Positions 8,299-16,130 of a stretch of DNA of 33,585 bases are shown one piece after another (within the stretch, counting starts at the first letter, position 1; each line of letters starts with the position of its first letter). Source of the stretch: SAR324 cluster bacterium (GTDB lineage: Bacteria > SAR324 > XYD2-FULL-50-16); NCBI GenBank assembly GCA_028280735.1, contig JANQLH010000093.1:1-33585 (forward strand), written 5' to 3'. Under the pieces are notes generated by a model, which was given only the letters and a program-made list of their open reading frames with translations, ran no database searches and was not told where the DNA came from. The translations under genes were made by a program, and so were the position numbers.

Positions 8299-8344
8299 TT
8301 ATAACGTCAATTTTAATTGCTTCTTGTATCCCTAACTAGGCTTT

Positions 8345-8366
8345 GTACAAATGGTACAACAAGTAC
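8345..8366 (+). promoter_or_regulatory. GTAC repeats, probable operator of the lost toxin-antitoxin locus
   Basis: GTAC occurs at 8345-8348, 8354-8357 and 8363-8366, an exact 9-nt period, in the context TTGTACAAATGGTACAAC. Phd/RelB-type antitoxins bind palindromes of this TTGTAC kind in their own promoters. It lies 12 nt before the antitoxin start, with AAGGAG in between, so this is probably the surviving autoregulatory site. Confidence 0.45.
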
Positions 8367-8378
8367 ATAAAGGAGATA

Positions 8379-8530
8379 ATGATGGTTACCAAAGTTACTA
8401 CAGCAGAAGCAAGGAAATAATCCTTTTCATCGTGTTCGTGTGGGTGGTTGCCGAATTATCTATGAAATTCAAGATGATATCCTCGTGATTTTGAGTCTCA
8501 AAACTGGTCGGTCTTCAGCCCTTTGTCAGG
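8379..8530 (+). pseudogene. Collapsed Phd/RelE-type toxin-antitoxin locus
   Basis: ATG at 8379, after AAGGAG, opens MMVTKVTTAEARK and stops at 8418-8420. This matches the first residues of Phd-family antitoxins (VTTxEARxNFSDLI). The +1 frame immediately after (from about 8422) reads FHRVRVGGCRIIYEIQDDILVILSLKTGR, matching the C-terminal half of RelE/ParE-type toxins (YRVRVGDYRIIYEIQDDxL). One deletion of roughly the rest of the antitoxin and the first half of the toxin would join these pieces. Catalytic and C-terminal residues of the toxin are changed too (the usual G-H-R is T-G-R). A GTG at 8440 could start translation of the toxin part, but this would lack the toxin's first half. Not a working pair. 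Confidence 0.7.
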
Positions 8531-8543
8531 CTATGCCATTTAA

Positions 8544-9095
8544 TTATAATCTTTCTTCTTTGGGTAAAAGCATTAATGAATCACGTAAATTGCGAAATTT
8601 CTTGGCCTTTCGATTCACAGTTATTCTTCCAAAGATCGTTGGAACTCTGCCTTTTAAGTATGATTTTCTAATAGCGTTGTCCAAGGTATAGGCTAACATT
8701 GAACCGGAATCTAATAACTTCTTTGCTGATTTTTCATTTTTACGTAGGTGGTCCGTCCAGTCTGGCAACCTACTTAACTCCCTAAGTCCTGCATCAAGAC
8801 CCCAAAGTGGGTACCTTAACTCACGTCTAGCATTTTTAAGTTTGTCTTGAGCAATTTTTGACAGCTCCCGCCATTTTTTTTCAGATATATCTGTTTGTGC
8901 ATTTACAAGCATTCCCGTTGTCGCAACTATTTCGTGTAATGCTTCGCCTAAGCTTGATACATGCTCTTTTAGAATTTCTCGATGAGCTGACCTAAACTCG
9001 GCAGCCCGAGTTGATAGAATTGTAAGAAAAATTCCGGCTATTGATGCCGTCAATGCGATTAGTGCAGTAACGATAGCAATCTCATTTTTAGTCAT
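8544..9095 (-). CDS. Uncharacterised single-span membrane protein
   Basis: A 183-residue protein that I do not assign to a named family. Residues about 7-29 (IVTALIALTASIAGIFLTIL) form one membrane helix at the very N-terminus, with the remainder predicted to be cytoplasmic and mostly helical. It is rich in Arg, Lys and Glu (KKWRELSKIAQDKLKNARRE). A conserved-looking LPDWTDHLRKNEKSAKKLL segment lies in the C-terminal half. This build (N-terminal anchor, charged helical body) is common among unexplained proteins of accessory islands. The gene lies between a toxin-antitoxin scrap and a transposase scrap, converging with the former. That setting suggests recent acquisition or instability. No ribosome binding site is obvious at the ATG. 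Expression is uncertain but the frame is clean. Confidence 0.6.
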   Translation of the reverse strand: MTKNEIAIVTALIALTASIAGIFLTILSTRAAEFRSAHREILKEHVSSLGEALHEIVATTGMLVNAQTDISEKKWRELSKIAQDKLKNARRELRYPLWGLDAGLRELSRLPDWTDHLRKNEKSAKKLLDSGSMLAYTLDNAIRKSYLKGRVPTIFGRITVNRKAKKFRNLRDSLMLLPKEERL

Positions 9096-9155
9096 ATTTT
9101 TTTAGCCTAACACGTGGATTACCGTCAAAGGAGAAGGGTATGGAATTCTATATGA

Positions 9156-9371
9156 GCGGCGAAACTTGCAGCAGCGAACCAACAACAGTACTATTGTGGA
9201 ATCGATTTGCACGCCAACAAAAAGTATGTCTGTGTGCTTGATCAGCTGGGCAAGGTTATCATTCATAAAAACATTAAGGCAACGCCGGAACATTTAAAAT
9301 CACTGATCGAATCCTACAAAGAGGGGTTTGTGGTTGCGGTGGAGCGCTATATGGAAAAAACATTTTGCTAA
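9156..9371 (+). pseudogene. IS110-family transposase N-terminal remnant
   Basis: A frame open from 9156 to the stop at 9369-9371 encodes YYCGIDLHANKKYVCVLDQ followed by GKVIIHKNIKATPEHLKSLI and GFVVAVERYM. These match the RuvC-like (DEDD) N-terminus of IS110-type transposases, including the first catalytic Asp in GIDLH and the following E of VAVE. The usual continuation after VAVE(C/R) is lost, and the frame ends 8 residues later. No start codon is well placed, no C-terminal serine domain follows, and no flanking ends were identified. A decayed, inactive fragment. Confidence 0.75.
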
Positions 9372-9514
9372 AGAACGGTAAACGCTGAACTAAGAATACA
9401 AGCCGGTAGAGAATTTGAATCACCTGGAATACAGGATTTGTTTGTCAAAAAATCAGCATTAAGATTTTGGCCCAATCGTATTTTATCTATTGATTGAGAG
9501 ACGGCTCATATGTG

Positions 9515-9889
9515 TTAGGAGGTTACCCAGTTTTCAGCATCTGCTAAACGATCAAATATTTCAAAATGCCAGGTTGAGTTTACTTGCATCGATCGATTTA
9601 CATAGTACTCAAATATTTTTTTCAGTTCTGGATCAGTCCCCACTAAGGCAAGTTTCAAGTTTGGCAAATATGAAGTACCAACTTTGTCATCTTCTGATGC
9701 TAAATCCAACTGCTCCTCACTAACTACAGCCTGATCAATATCCATTGCATCCCAAATTAGGTATTTAATATTATCAACTCTAGCGTCACCGTACACTTCA
9801 CGATTTGCAGAATCAATTGCCTGGAAGTCAAATTTTCCAGTGAATTTTAAGTATAAACCTTTTTTCTTCCAAGAAACTTCAAACGGCAT
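9515..9889 (-). CDS. SpoIIAA/STAS-like small protein
   Basis: A 124-residue cytoplasmic protein. It begins MPFEVSWKKKGLYLKFTGKFDFQAI, a beta-hairpin typical of the SpoIIAA-like (STAS-related) family. The alternating strand/helix pattern fits that fold: KYLIWDAMDID (strand and turn), LKLALVGTDPELKKIFEYY (strand and helix) and FEIFDRLADAENWV (strand and closing helix). Proteins of this type are often stand-alone and of unknown role; some bind lipids or act as anti-anti-sigma-like scaffolds. The conserved Ser phosphorylation site of true SpoIIAA is not evident. A strong GGAGGG ribosome binding site precedes the ATG with good spacing. The cupin gene upstream on the same strand starts about 500 nt away and ends 160 nt before it, so they may or may not share a transcript. 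Confidence 0.6.
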   Translation of the reverse strand: MPFEVSWKKKGLYLKFTGKFDFQAIDSANREVYGDARVDNIKYLIWDAMDIDQAVVSEEQLDLASEDDKVGTSYLPNLKLALVGTDPELKKIFEYYVNRSMQVNSTWHFEIFDRLADAENWVTS

Positions 9890-10049
9890 TTTTTATTTCC
9901 CTCCTAACGCCTGGTTTCAAAGGCCCCCGGCAAGGTTATGATGTTCACAAAGGATTTGCCAGGAATTATAATATTTGAGCTAATCGAAGGCAGCATGGCG
10001 GCCCACTGCAAATCCTTGTTTATAAATTTAAAAATATTAGATAGTTAAC

Positions 10050-10406
10050 TCAAGAAGGATTCTTCAATCTATCAACTCTTTTTCCTCCAAACGCATATAT
10101 AGCTCTTGTACCACTTTCTGCATTACCCCCATGTCTGACACCTTGAGGAATTAAATATTCATCACCTGGATTAAGAATGATTGTCTCATTTTCTAGCTCT
10201 AAAACGTACCTTCCTTGAACAACAACTATGTACTCATCGTATTCATGTGAATGAGATTCTGATTTTGCGTTTTGTTTATATGTCCAAAATGCCATTTGGC
10301 TATTATCTGCACCATCAAAAACAAAACCTTCTATTCCTGGAGTATATTGGTGGCTGGGGTCTACTTTGTTTATTGGATTTTTCATGAACTCAGGAAAATC
10401 TTTCAT
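10050..10406 (-). CDS. Cupin-domain protein
   Basis: A 118-residue single cupin barrel. Motif 1 is HSHEYDEY, providing metal ligands His52, His54 and Glu58. Motif 2 includes NPGDEYLIPQGVRHGG, supplying His92. All four usual ligands are therefore present, so it probably binds a divalent metal. Small monodomain cupins serve as dioxygenases, isomerases or sugar-binding/regulatory proteins, and the sequence does not say which. No signal peptide. The ATG at 10404-10406 has only a weak upstream purine stretch; Met8 is an alternative start that would not change the fold. Upstream lies a long gene-free stretch that probably holds the promoter. Confidence 0.85.
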   Translation of the reverse strand: MKDFPEFMKNPINKVDPSHQYTPGIEGFVFDGADNSQMAFWTYKQNAKSESHSHEYDEYIVVVQGRYVLELENETIILNPGDEYLIPQGVRHGGNAESGTRAIYAFGGKRVDRLKNPS

Positions 10407-11336
10407 GGTCAGTTTTCAGTTTTTATTTTACTTTCTCATATTTAGTGATCATATCTGCTGTATAGATAGATTTCATATCGAGGTCTAAATTGCAATAATG
10501 TTTTAATTGGATCGGTTTTATTTGTTGGCATTACGATTATAGTTACAGCAAATCAGCTATGTTTTTATGGTACATCGATTCATTTGCGCAGATTAGCTGC
10601 TTTTTGCGATTTAAAGCAGTGTATTGTAGTTAGTGCTCGAATGGAAAATCGTTAAACCCTTATCCAGCCTTGTGTCAGATATGGGAAATCAGTTTGAAGA
10701 TTAACGGGCTTTCAGCGATCAACTCTCAGCCGGTCTTTGCCTGTCATGGTAATGTTTAGGTTGAATGCTGAAAGCAGTCATCCGGCAGGACGAAAAGGTG
10801 ATTGCTAAAATCATACTTTCGGGTGATGACTCTTAATTTTCATTTGGTACCCTGTAATTGATTCGCTAATTCTGGTTAAATACCCCTTCAATTGGTAATT
10901 TATTGCTCTTTGACCGGAGTCGAATCTCCTTCCTGTAGGCTGATCGGACCATTACCGGATGGTGATACCAAACGAGTACTTTCCGATCAGAGCAGCCCTG
11001 ATCATACTGACCAAATGAATAGCTTGTGAATGGAGCAGGGAGGATAATCGCTGCATTGCCATCTGTCCGGGCTTGGTAAGAGCCTTACTAGTTGCAGGTT
11101 TGGTGGCAGATCGGGAGAAACAAGGTTATTTTACGGCTATACATTTGTTTAGAACATCACCTAATTCTTGATAATCCGATCGTTGCAGAAACCGGATTGG
11201 TAAGTAAGCCCTTGTTTTTTCTTCAGGGACGAGCGTGAGCACTCGTTGAAAATGATTCGGCTAAATACCAGTTCCATGATTAACTTATTCAATATTCGTC
11301 ATTCATCAGCCAGCAACCCATTTACCCGGAGGTGTT
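10407..11336. other. Long gene-free region
   Basis: About 930 nt without a supported gene. Reading frames are broken throughout. The best stretch is a 50-codon frame ending at the stop at 11169-11171 (contains RALLVAGLVADREKQGYFTA), with no good start and no recognised family; it may be a gene relic. No tRNA, terminator or repeat was recognised. The last bases before 11337 carry GGAGGTG. Confidence 0.4.
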
Positions 11337-12827
11337 TTGAATCGATCAACTCAAACTGTTCCCGTAAAGCACGGATTTGCCATTAGTGACTATCATGACA
11401 CCAAAGCTATCTATAAACAACTGGATGAACTGTTGAAGCTGCCGATTCGAGCTTTAAGCAGAAAATCAATGGATCAGTACCTACAGTATTATGAGAAAAA
11501 GTGTCAGCTATCCAAATCGATGATCGACCAAGCCATGGAATACATTCCGGGTGGAGCGCAACATAACCTGGCTTTTAATTACCCTTTCCCCTTGGTATTC
11601 ACAAAAGCCGAAGGTGCTTACCTTTATGATCTGGATGGAAACAAATATATTGATTTCCTGCAAGGGGGCGGATGCACAGTCCTGGGCAGCAATCCTGAAG
11701 TTGTACGAGAACAGGTTATTGATTTACTTGAAAGTTGTGGTCCAATCACGGGTCTTTTTCACGAGTTTGAGTTGAAGCTTTCGAAAAAAGTATCGGAACT
11801 AATGACTGGAGTGGATATGCTGCGTATGCTGGGCAGCGGGACAGAAGCGTGTATGGCTGCCATTCGGGTAGCTCGACTGGCCACCGGCAAGAAAAACATA
11901 GTAAAAATGGGAGGTGCCTATCATGGATGGAGTGACCAGTTAGCCTACGGTATTCGTATCCCCGGCACCAAACATTTGGAATCCCACGGAATTCTCAAGC
12001 ATTGTTTTAAACACACACAAGAATTCTTACCCAATAACATCCAATCCTTGGAAAGAACCCTTTGGCGCAATAAACTTCGGGGTGGAACTGCAGCCGTTAT
12101 CATAGAGCCTGTTGGTCCTGAAAGCGGCACCAGACCTCTCGATTTTGATTTTAACCGCCAAGCCAGGGAGTTGTGTGATAAATACGGAGCCTTGTTGATA
12201 TTTGATGAAGTGGTGACGGCATTTAGAATCGGTTTGGGCGGGGCCCAGGGGTATTTTAACGTCATTCCCGATCTGACGGTATTGGGTAAGGTAATTGCAG
12301 GTGGATATCCTTCAGCAGGGGGATTAGCCGGTAAAAAAGAATACATGAAATACCTCTCAGCCGGTATAGCCGGAGGTTCCAAAAAGGCATTGGTCGGTGG
12401 AACCCTGGCAGCCAATCCCCTTAGTGCCGCCGCCGGTTATTTTACACTATGCGAAATGGAAAAGGTCCAGGCTTCGGAAAAGGCGGGCCGTGCCGGAGAT
12501 CTCTTAACCAAGGGACTGCAAAGACTTATCCAAAAGCACAAACTACCTTTTGTTGCATTTAACCAAGGATCGATTTGTCACCTGGAAACAGTGGGTACCA
12601 TGTTGCTGAGTATCTCATGGAATAAACCGTGGAAAATCCCGGGCATCATTAAAGAGGCCAAAGCTCGCAAACATGTCATGGAAGAAATGGGAGCCGCTTA
12701 CATGGCTGAAGGTTTGGTTACCCTTGCCGGCAGCAGGCTCTATACTTCCGCGGCTGATACTGATGAAATCATCGAAGAAGCATTGACGCGTTTTGACCGG
12801 ATTTTCCGGAATATTGAATCTGAATAA
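11337..12827 (+). CDS. Class III PLP aminotransferase, GSAM-like
   Basis: A 496-residue fold-type I aminotransferase of class III, the group of glutamate-1-semialdehyde aminomutase and omega-transaminases. The N-terminus to about residue 65 is an extension; the family core begins with AMEYIPGGAQHN. Features seen: LGSGTEACMAAIRVAR (phosphate-binding region), GAYHGWSD, the Asp290/Glu291 of LLIFDEVVTAFR that contacts the PLP pyridine nitrogen, and Lys318 in LGKVIAGGYP as the Schiff-base lysine. GGTLAANPLSAAA follows. It should transfer an amino group between a small amine or amino acid and a keto acid or aldehyde. It is unlikely to be HemL, because it has the long N-terminal extension and is paired with an aldolase 18 nt downstream. 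The start is TTG at 11337 with GGAGGTG just upstream (short spacing). Confidence 0.9.
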   Translation: MNRSTQTVPVKHGFAISDYHDTKAIYKQLDELLKLPIRALSRKSMDQYLQYYEKKCQLSKSMIDQAMEYIPGGAQHNLAFNYPFPLVFTKAEGAYLYDLDGNKYIDFLQGGGCTVLGSNPEVVREQVIDLLESCGPITGLFHEFELKLSKKVSELMTGVDMLRMLGSGTEACMAAIRVARLATGKKNIVKMGGAYHGWSDQLAYGIRIPGTKHLESHGILKHCFKHTQEFLPNNIQSLERTLWRNKLRGGTAAVIIEPVGPESGTRPLDFDFNRQARELCDKYGALLIFDEVVTAFRIGLGGAQGYFNVIPDLTVLGKVIAGGYPSAGGLAGKKEYMKYLSAGIAGGSKKALVGGTLAANPLSAAAGYFTLCEMEKVQASEKAGRAGDLLTKGLQRLIQKHKLPFVAFNQGSICHLETVGTMLLSISWNKPWKIPGIIKEAKARKHVMEEMGAAYMAEGLVTLAGSRLYTSAADTDEIIEEALTRFDRIFRNIESE

Positions 12828-12845
12828 GGTTTTGAGGAGAAAAGG

Positions 12846-13499
12846 ATGGAGAAATATCAAAGGTATAAATTGCAAATTGTGGAATGCACCCAGTGGTTGT
12901 CAAATAATGGGTACTTTGGTGCTTTAAGGGGCACAGGCGGAAATGTTTCCATGCGTATTGAGGGGGAAGATACCTTCGCCATTACACCTTCCAGTTTGCC
13001 TTATGATCAGTTGCGACCGGAGGATATTTGTATTCTCGACTTTGATATGAAGCCTATAGAAGGAGAAAGACAGCCTTCCGTTGAATCCGGGTTTCACCTG
13101 GTAACTTATAAAAACAGGCCTAAAATCAATGCCGTCATCCATACACACCAGGTATATGCCAGTATTTTTGCTATTCTAAACCGGCCCATACCGCCTTTGT
13201 TTGATGAAGTCAGCCTGCATTTGGGAACCTCAATCGATGTAATCCCATACGCTCTTTCCGGTAGCGGAGATCTGATCGATAATGCCGCCACAAAATTGGG
13301 TAATATGTGCAATGCCTACCTTATCCAGAACCATGGAGCCATGTGTATGGCTTCCACCCTGGAAAAAGCCTGGCTTAACGTTGAACTCCTGGAAAAAACA
13401 GCTCGCATATATTACGGCGCACTTTCCATTGGAGGAGAAATAACACAGCTTCCTGAAGATATTGTTGGATTGCTGGATGAAATTCGTAAAGCAAAATAA
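12846..13499 (+). CDS. Class II aldolase/adducin-family protein
   Basis: A 217-residue zinc-dependent class II aldolase of the fuculose-phosphate aldolase/RhaD/MtnB superfamily. Candidate zinc ligands are His99 and His101 (VIHTHQVYAS) and His163 (LIQNHGAMC). The usual catalytic acidic residue is Glu80 in QPSVESGFH. The N-terminal RGTGGNVSMR is the substrate phosphate-binding loop, and ITPSSLPYDQL follows. Members cleave sugar phosphates to dihydroxyacetone phosphate and an aldehyde, or dehydrate/decarboxylate related sugars, so the exact reaction is open. GAGGAG precedes the ATG. It follows the aminotransferase by 18 nt and is very probably co-transcribed. No sugar kinase, isomerase or transporter lies nearby. 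Confidence 0.88.
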   Translation: MEKYQRYKLQIVECTQWLSNNGYFGALRGTGGNVSMRIEGEDTFAITPSSLPYDQLRPEDICILDFDMKPIEGERQPSVESGFHLVTYKNRPKINAVIHTHQVYASIFAILNRPIPPLFDEVSLHLGTSIDVIPYALSGSGDLIDNAATKLGNMCNAYLIQNHGAMCMASTLEKAWLNVELLEKTARIYYGALSIGGEITQLPEDIVGLLDEIRKAK

Positions 13500-13797
13500 A
13501 TCCCCTGTTTGTACTAGTTACAATATTAATCCCTCATCGCAGATACCCGATACATCTGTTTGTAGCTTGCATTTTAAAATCCCATCTGTTATTCGTTGGA
13601 CCAGCTTGATCCCGGTTAATATTCCATCTACCGGGACAATGGCTGGATCTGCTTTCTTTAAGGACGGCTTCAAACTGGATCTTGAACTTATCAGGTTTAA
13701 CCTCGAGACAAGTAAGAACATCCATCATCGAAATCTTTCGTTTTAAAAGCCAGCAGATCCGACTGGTTTGATATACGCAAAACCGTATAACCGCCTC
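13500..13797. other. Intergenic region, nothing recognised
   Basis: About 300 nt between the aldolase and a hairpin. Frames on both strands are open in places. A minus-strand frame (13728-13534) begins MMDVLTCLEVKPDKF, but the apparent gene would have to change frame to continue and matches no family I recognise. A relic gene is possible. Confidence 0.3.
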
Positions 13798-13831
13798 ATT
13801 GCCGACTCGGAGTTAATTCGGAGTTGGCAAT
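13798..13831 (+). terminator. 11-bp hairpin upstream of the peptidase gene
   Basis: ATTGCCGACTC (13798-13808) pairs with GAGTTGGCAAT (13821-13831), with one G-T wobble, around a 12-nt loop. It is followed by TGAATGGTAGGTATTTTTAAC, with a short T-run 13 nt on. It may terminate the aminotransferase/aldolase transcript or lie just upstream of the peptidase promoter as a regulatory structure. Confidence 0.45.
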
Positions 13832-13867
13832 TGAATGGTAGGTATTTTTAACAGCTTTTCTTAGTTG

Positions 13868-13893
13868 TATAGTATGTAACCCCCAAAAAGGAG
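13868..13893 (+). promoter_or_regulatory. Possible -10 element and ribosome binding site for the M28 peptidase
   Basis: TATAGT at 13868-13873 resembles a sigma-70 -10 box, about 25 nt before the start codon. A matching -35 box is not clear (TTTAAC or TTTTCT lie roughly in place). AAAAAGGAG ending at 13893 is a strong ribosome binding site for the ATG at 13899. Confidence 0.35.
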
Positions 13894-13898
13894 ATGCC

Positions 13899-15458
13899 AT
13901 GAACAGGTATTTAAAAGCTTTTGTTGGATTAACCCTGATGGTCTTTGTAGCCGGGTCATACGCCCAGGCGAAAGACATGGTTGAAACCAAGGAGTTCGGC
14001 TGGAAGCCGTCCCTGGAAAAACTGGTGAACATCAAGGCTGTGGAGTTCCATCAAAAGATGTTTCAAAAAATCGCTGATAAAAATGACGGAAACAGGGCTG
14101 CCGGTACAACAGGTTATGAAAAGTCCGCGCAGTATGTTTCGTTTATGCTTTCCTTAAGCGGATATGATGTCACTCTACAGGAATTTGAGTTCCCGTTTTT
14201 TCAGGTTTTAAGTGATCCCGAGTTTGAGCAGACAGCACCGGTTCCAACAGTATATCCTGCCGACGGCTTTGCCACCATGACTTACTCAGGCAGCGGAAAC
14301 GTAACCGCACCTGTGGAATATGTTGATGTTGTACTTCCACCGGCGCCGGAACCAAATACCAGCAATAGTGGTTGTGAGCCTGCAGATTACGATTCTTTTA
14401 CAGCCGGTAATGTCGCCTTGGTTCAAAGAGGAAGCTGTTCATTTTACGACAAGGCAATCAATGCCCAAAACGCCGGTGCCGTGGCAGTTATTATCTTCAA
14501 CGAAGGGCAGGACGGACGGCAGGACGCGATTGTCGGAACATTAGGTGCACCCGAGTTTACTATTCCGGTTATCTTTTCCAGTTTTGCCATTGGAAACGAG
14601 CTGGCGGATGCGATTGACCCCAATGGAGGACCAGGCGTTGTTCAAGTGAAAGTAAAAACGGATACTCTTTCTGAAATCCGGATTACCCAAAATGTCATTG
14701 CAGAAAGTCAAAGTGGTGATGCAGCAAATACTGTTGTAGTAGGTGGGCACCTCGATTCAGTGCTTGTCGGAGCGGGTATCAACGACAACGGAAGTGGTTG
14801 TGCAACGATTCTCGAGACTGCCATGAAAATGGGCTGGTTTCACAAGAAACTCACCAACAAGGTAGTTTTCGCGTTCTGGGGTGCGGAAGAACTGGGTCTT
14901 ATCGGATCGGAGTTTTACGTAAACAACCTCACTCCCGAAGAGCTGGGTAACATCAAACTATATCTGAACTTTGACATGGTGGCTTCACCAAATTATGTCC
15001 GATTCGTATTCGACGGTGACGGCTCTGACACAGGTATTTCAGGACCTCCGGGATCAGATTTCATTGAGCAATGGTTTGTTGATTTCTTCGGTGATAAACT
15101 TCTTGCTACAGATCCAACCGCACTGGACGGACGATCCGATTACGAACCGTTTATGCTGGCCGGAATACCAATCGGTGGCCTGTTTACAGGTGCAGGTGGT
15201 CTAAAAACAGAAGAGCAGGCTGCCATTTATGGCGGAACCGCTGGTGAGCCGTATGACAAGTATTATCATACGGAAAATGACACAACGGCGAATATCAATT
15301 TTGAAGTTGAGAACCAGATGTTAAAAGCCATCGCAGCAGCCGTTCAATTCTTCTCCGAAAACAGTCTGCCTGAAACAACTCCTTCCGTCCGGTCATTCTC
15401 TACTAAAGCTGCAAAAAGCTATGATTTGGACTTCAAAGGTCCTTTGGCCGTCAAATAA
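13899..15458 (+). CDS. Secreted M28-family metallopeptidase with PA domain
   Basis: A 519-residue exported zinc aminopeptidase of family M28. A signal peptide covers about residues 1-24 (cleavage near YAQA). A protease-associated (PA) domain occupies roughly 110-245 and includes ALVQRGSCSFYDKAINAQ and AVAVIIFN. The catalytic domain follows with the full metal and catalytic set: His284 and Asp286 (GGHLDS), Asp296 (GINDNGSG), Glu330/Glu331 (WGAEELGLIGS), Asp359 (NFDMVA) and His457 (YHTENDT). M28 enzymes carry two zinc ions and remove N-terminal residues from peptides. The PA domain may gate substrate or aid protein interaction. It should act in the periplasm or outside the cell to supply amino acids. 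It is probably a single-gene unit, with a hairpin in front and one behind (15490-15512). Confidence 0.95.
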   Translation: MNRYLKAFVGLTLMVFVAGSYAQAKDMVETKEFGWKPSLEKLVNIKAVEFHQKMFQKIADKNDGNRAAGTTGYEKSAQYVSFMLSLSGYDVTLQEFEFPFFQVLSDPEFEQTAPVPTVYPADGFATMTYSGSGNVTAPVEYVDVVLPPAPEPNTSNSGCEPADYDSFTAGNVALVQRGSCSFYDKAINAQNAGAVAVIIFNEGQDGRQDAIVGTLGAPEFTIPVIFSSFAIGNELADAIDPNGGPGVVQVKVKTDTLSEIRITQNVIAESQSGDAANTVVVGGHLDSVLVGAGINDNGSGCATILETAMKMGWFHKKLTNKVVFAFWGAEELGLIGSEFYVNNLTPEELGNIKLYLNFDMVASPNYVRFVFDGDGSDTGISGPPGSDFIEQWFVDFFGDKLLATDPTALDGRSDYEPFMLAGIPIGGLFTGAGGLKTEEQAAIYGGTAGEPYDKYYHTENDTTANINFEVENQMLKAIAAAVQFFSENSLPETTPSVRSFSTKAAKSYDLDFKGPLAVK

Positions 15459-15489
15459 CACCGGTTATTGCTGATCCAGTCTGTAAGCG

Positions 15490-15512
15490 AGCGCAGTGCT
15501 TTGCACCGCGCT
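15490..15512 (+). terminator. Terminator-like hairpin after the M28 peptidase
   Basis: AGCGC-A-GTGC (15490-15499) pairs with GCAC-C-GCGCT (15503-15512) around TTT, a G/C-rich 9-bp stem with one internal mismatch, 31 nt after the stop codon. It is followed by a T-rich but not uniform tract. It may act as an intrinsic terminator for the peptidase gene. Confidence 0.6.
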
Positions 15513-15566
15513 TGTTCAAGCTTGTTTAATTTCAAATCCTACCGTAATCTCCGACAAACTCCTTCA

Positions 15567-16130
15567 TTAAAAACAAATTCTGTTACCTTGATAGCTTGCA
15601 AAGGAGTTTCCATTTAAATCTTTGAATTCACATACATTAAGATTTGGAAAATCTGAAATAATCACTTTTGCAAAATCTGCTTCTAAGGTTTTATTGTGGT
15701 TTACATCCCATGTTAGCCCTGATGAATCGTTTTCAATATCAATTTCCAATACTCCGGCGTAAGTAACGAGACCGGGTTCAATCTTAAAATCTATATCTAC
15801 TCTACATCTATGCTTGGTCGGTATAAATCCGTGAAATCGAGCATCACAAAATTTATATTCACCTTTTGGCATTTCTATAGCGTAATACTCATTTTTCTTT
15901 TCCGAGACAAAATTTAAATTGTATAAAAACTTCTTGTTTGCTGTTGTAAGATTTACATACGCCCCATTTAACGTTGCCCCGGTTTTTAAAAGTTTTACAA
16001 TCACTACTCCATTTGGATTATTATCACCCAAGTAGTAACCCATTGGAATGTTGACAGTGCTGCAAGATGAGACAAAAAACAAAGCTGGAATTATCAACAG
16101 TATAAATCCATACTTCATATTAAACTTCAT
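15567..16130 (-). CDS. Predicted lipoprotein, unknown function
   Basis: A 187-residue lipoprotein when started at the ATG at 16128-16130, which has GGGAGG upstream; a longer open frame extends a further 27 codons but its start has no such site. After a basic start (KFNMKYG) and hydrophobic stretch, the lipobox FVSSC gives Cys23. The mature part begins STVNIPMGYYLGDNNPNG and contains IEMPKGEYKFCDARFH, a beta-rich pattern like that of the lipoprotein at 3367-3831 (both have GEY near the middle), so they may be distant relatives. Four cysteines in the mature part, some probably disulfide-bonded. No function can be assigned. It converges with the M28 peptidase gene, whose hairpin lies between them. 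Confidence 0.75.
   Translation of the reverse strand: MKFNMKYGFILLIIPALFFVSSCSTVNIPMGYYLGDNNPNGVVIVKLLKTGATLNGAYVNLTTANKKFLYNLNFVSEKKNEYYAIEMPKGEYKFCDARFHGFIPTKHRCRVDIDFKIEPGLVTYAGVLEIDIENDSSGLTWDVNHNKTLEADFAKVIISDFPNLNVCEFKDLNGNSFASYQGNRICF

Noticed and set aside
8440-8691. 83-codon frame starting with GTG in the toxin fragment
   Set aside because: Only the first 30 residues resemble a toxin; the rest is antisense to the neighbouring membrane-protein gene. Annotated as a remnant instead.
10914-10935. Possible tRNA-like TTCGA-type sequence in the 10.9 kb gap
   Set aside because: The surrounding bases do not fold into a cloverleaf and the T-loop match is imperfect.
13462-13746. 94-codon frame overlapping the aldolase end
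   Set aside because: It starts inside the aldolase gene in another frame and has no family match.
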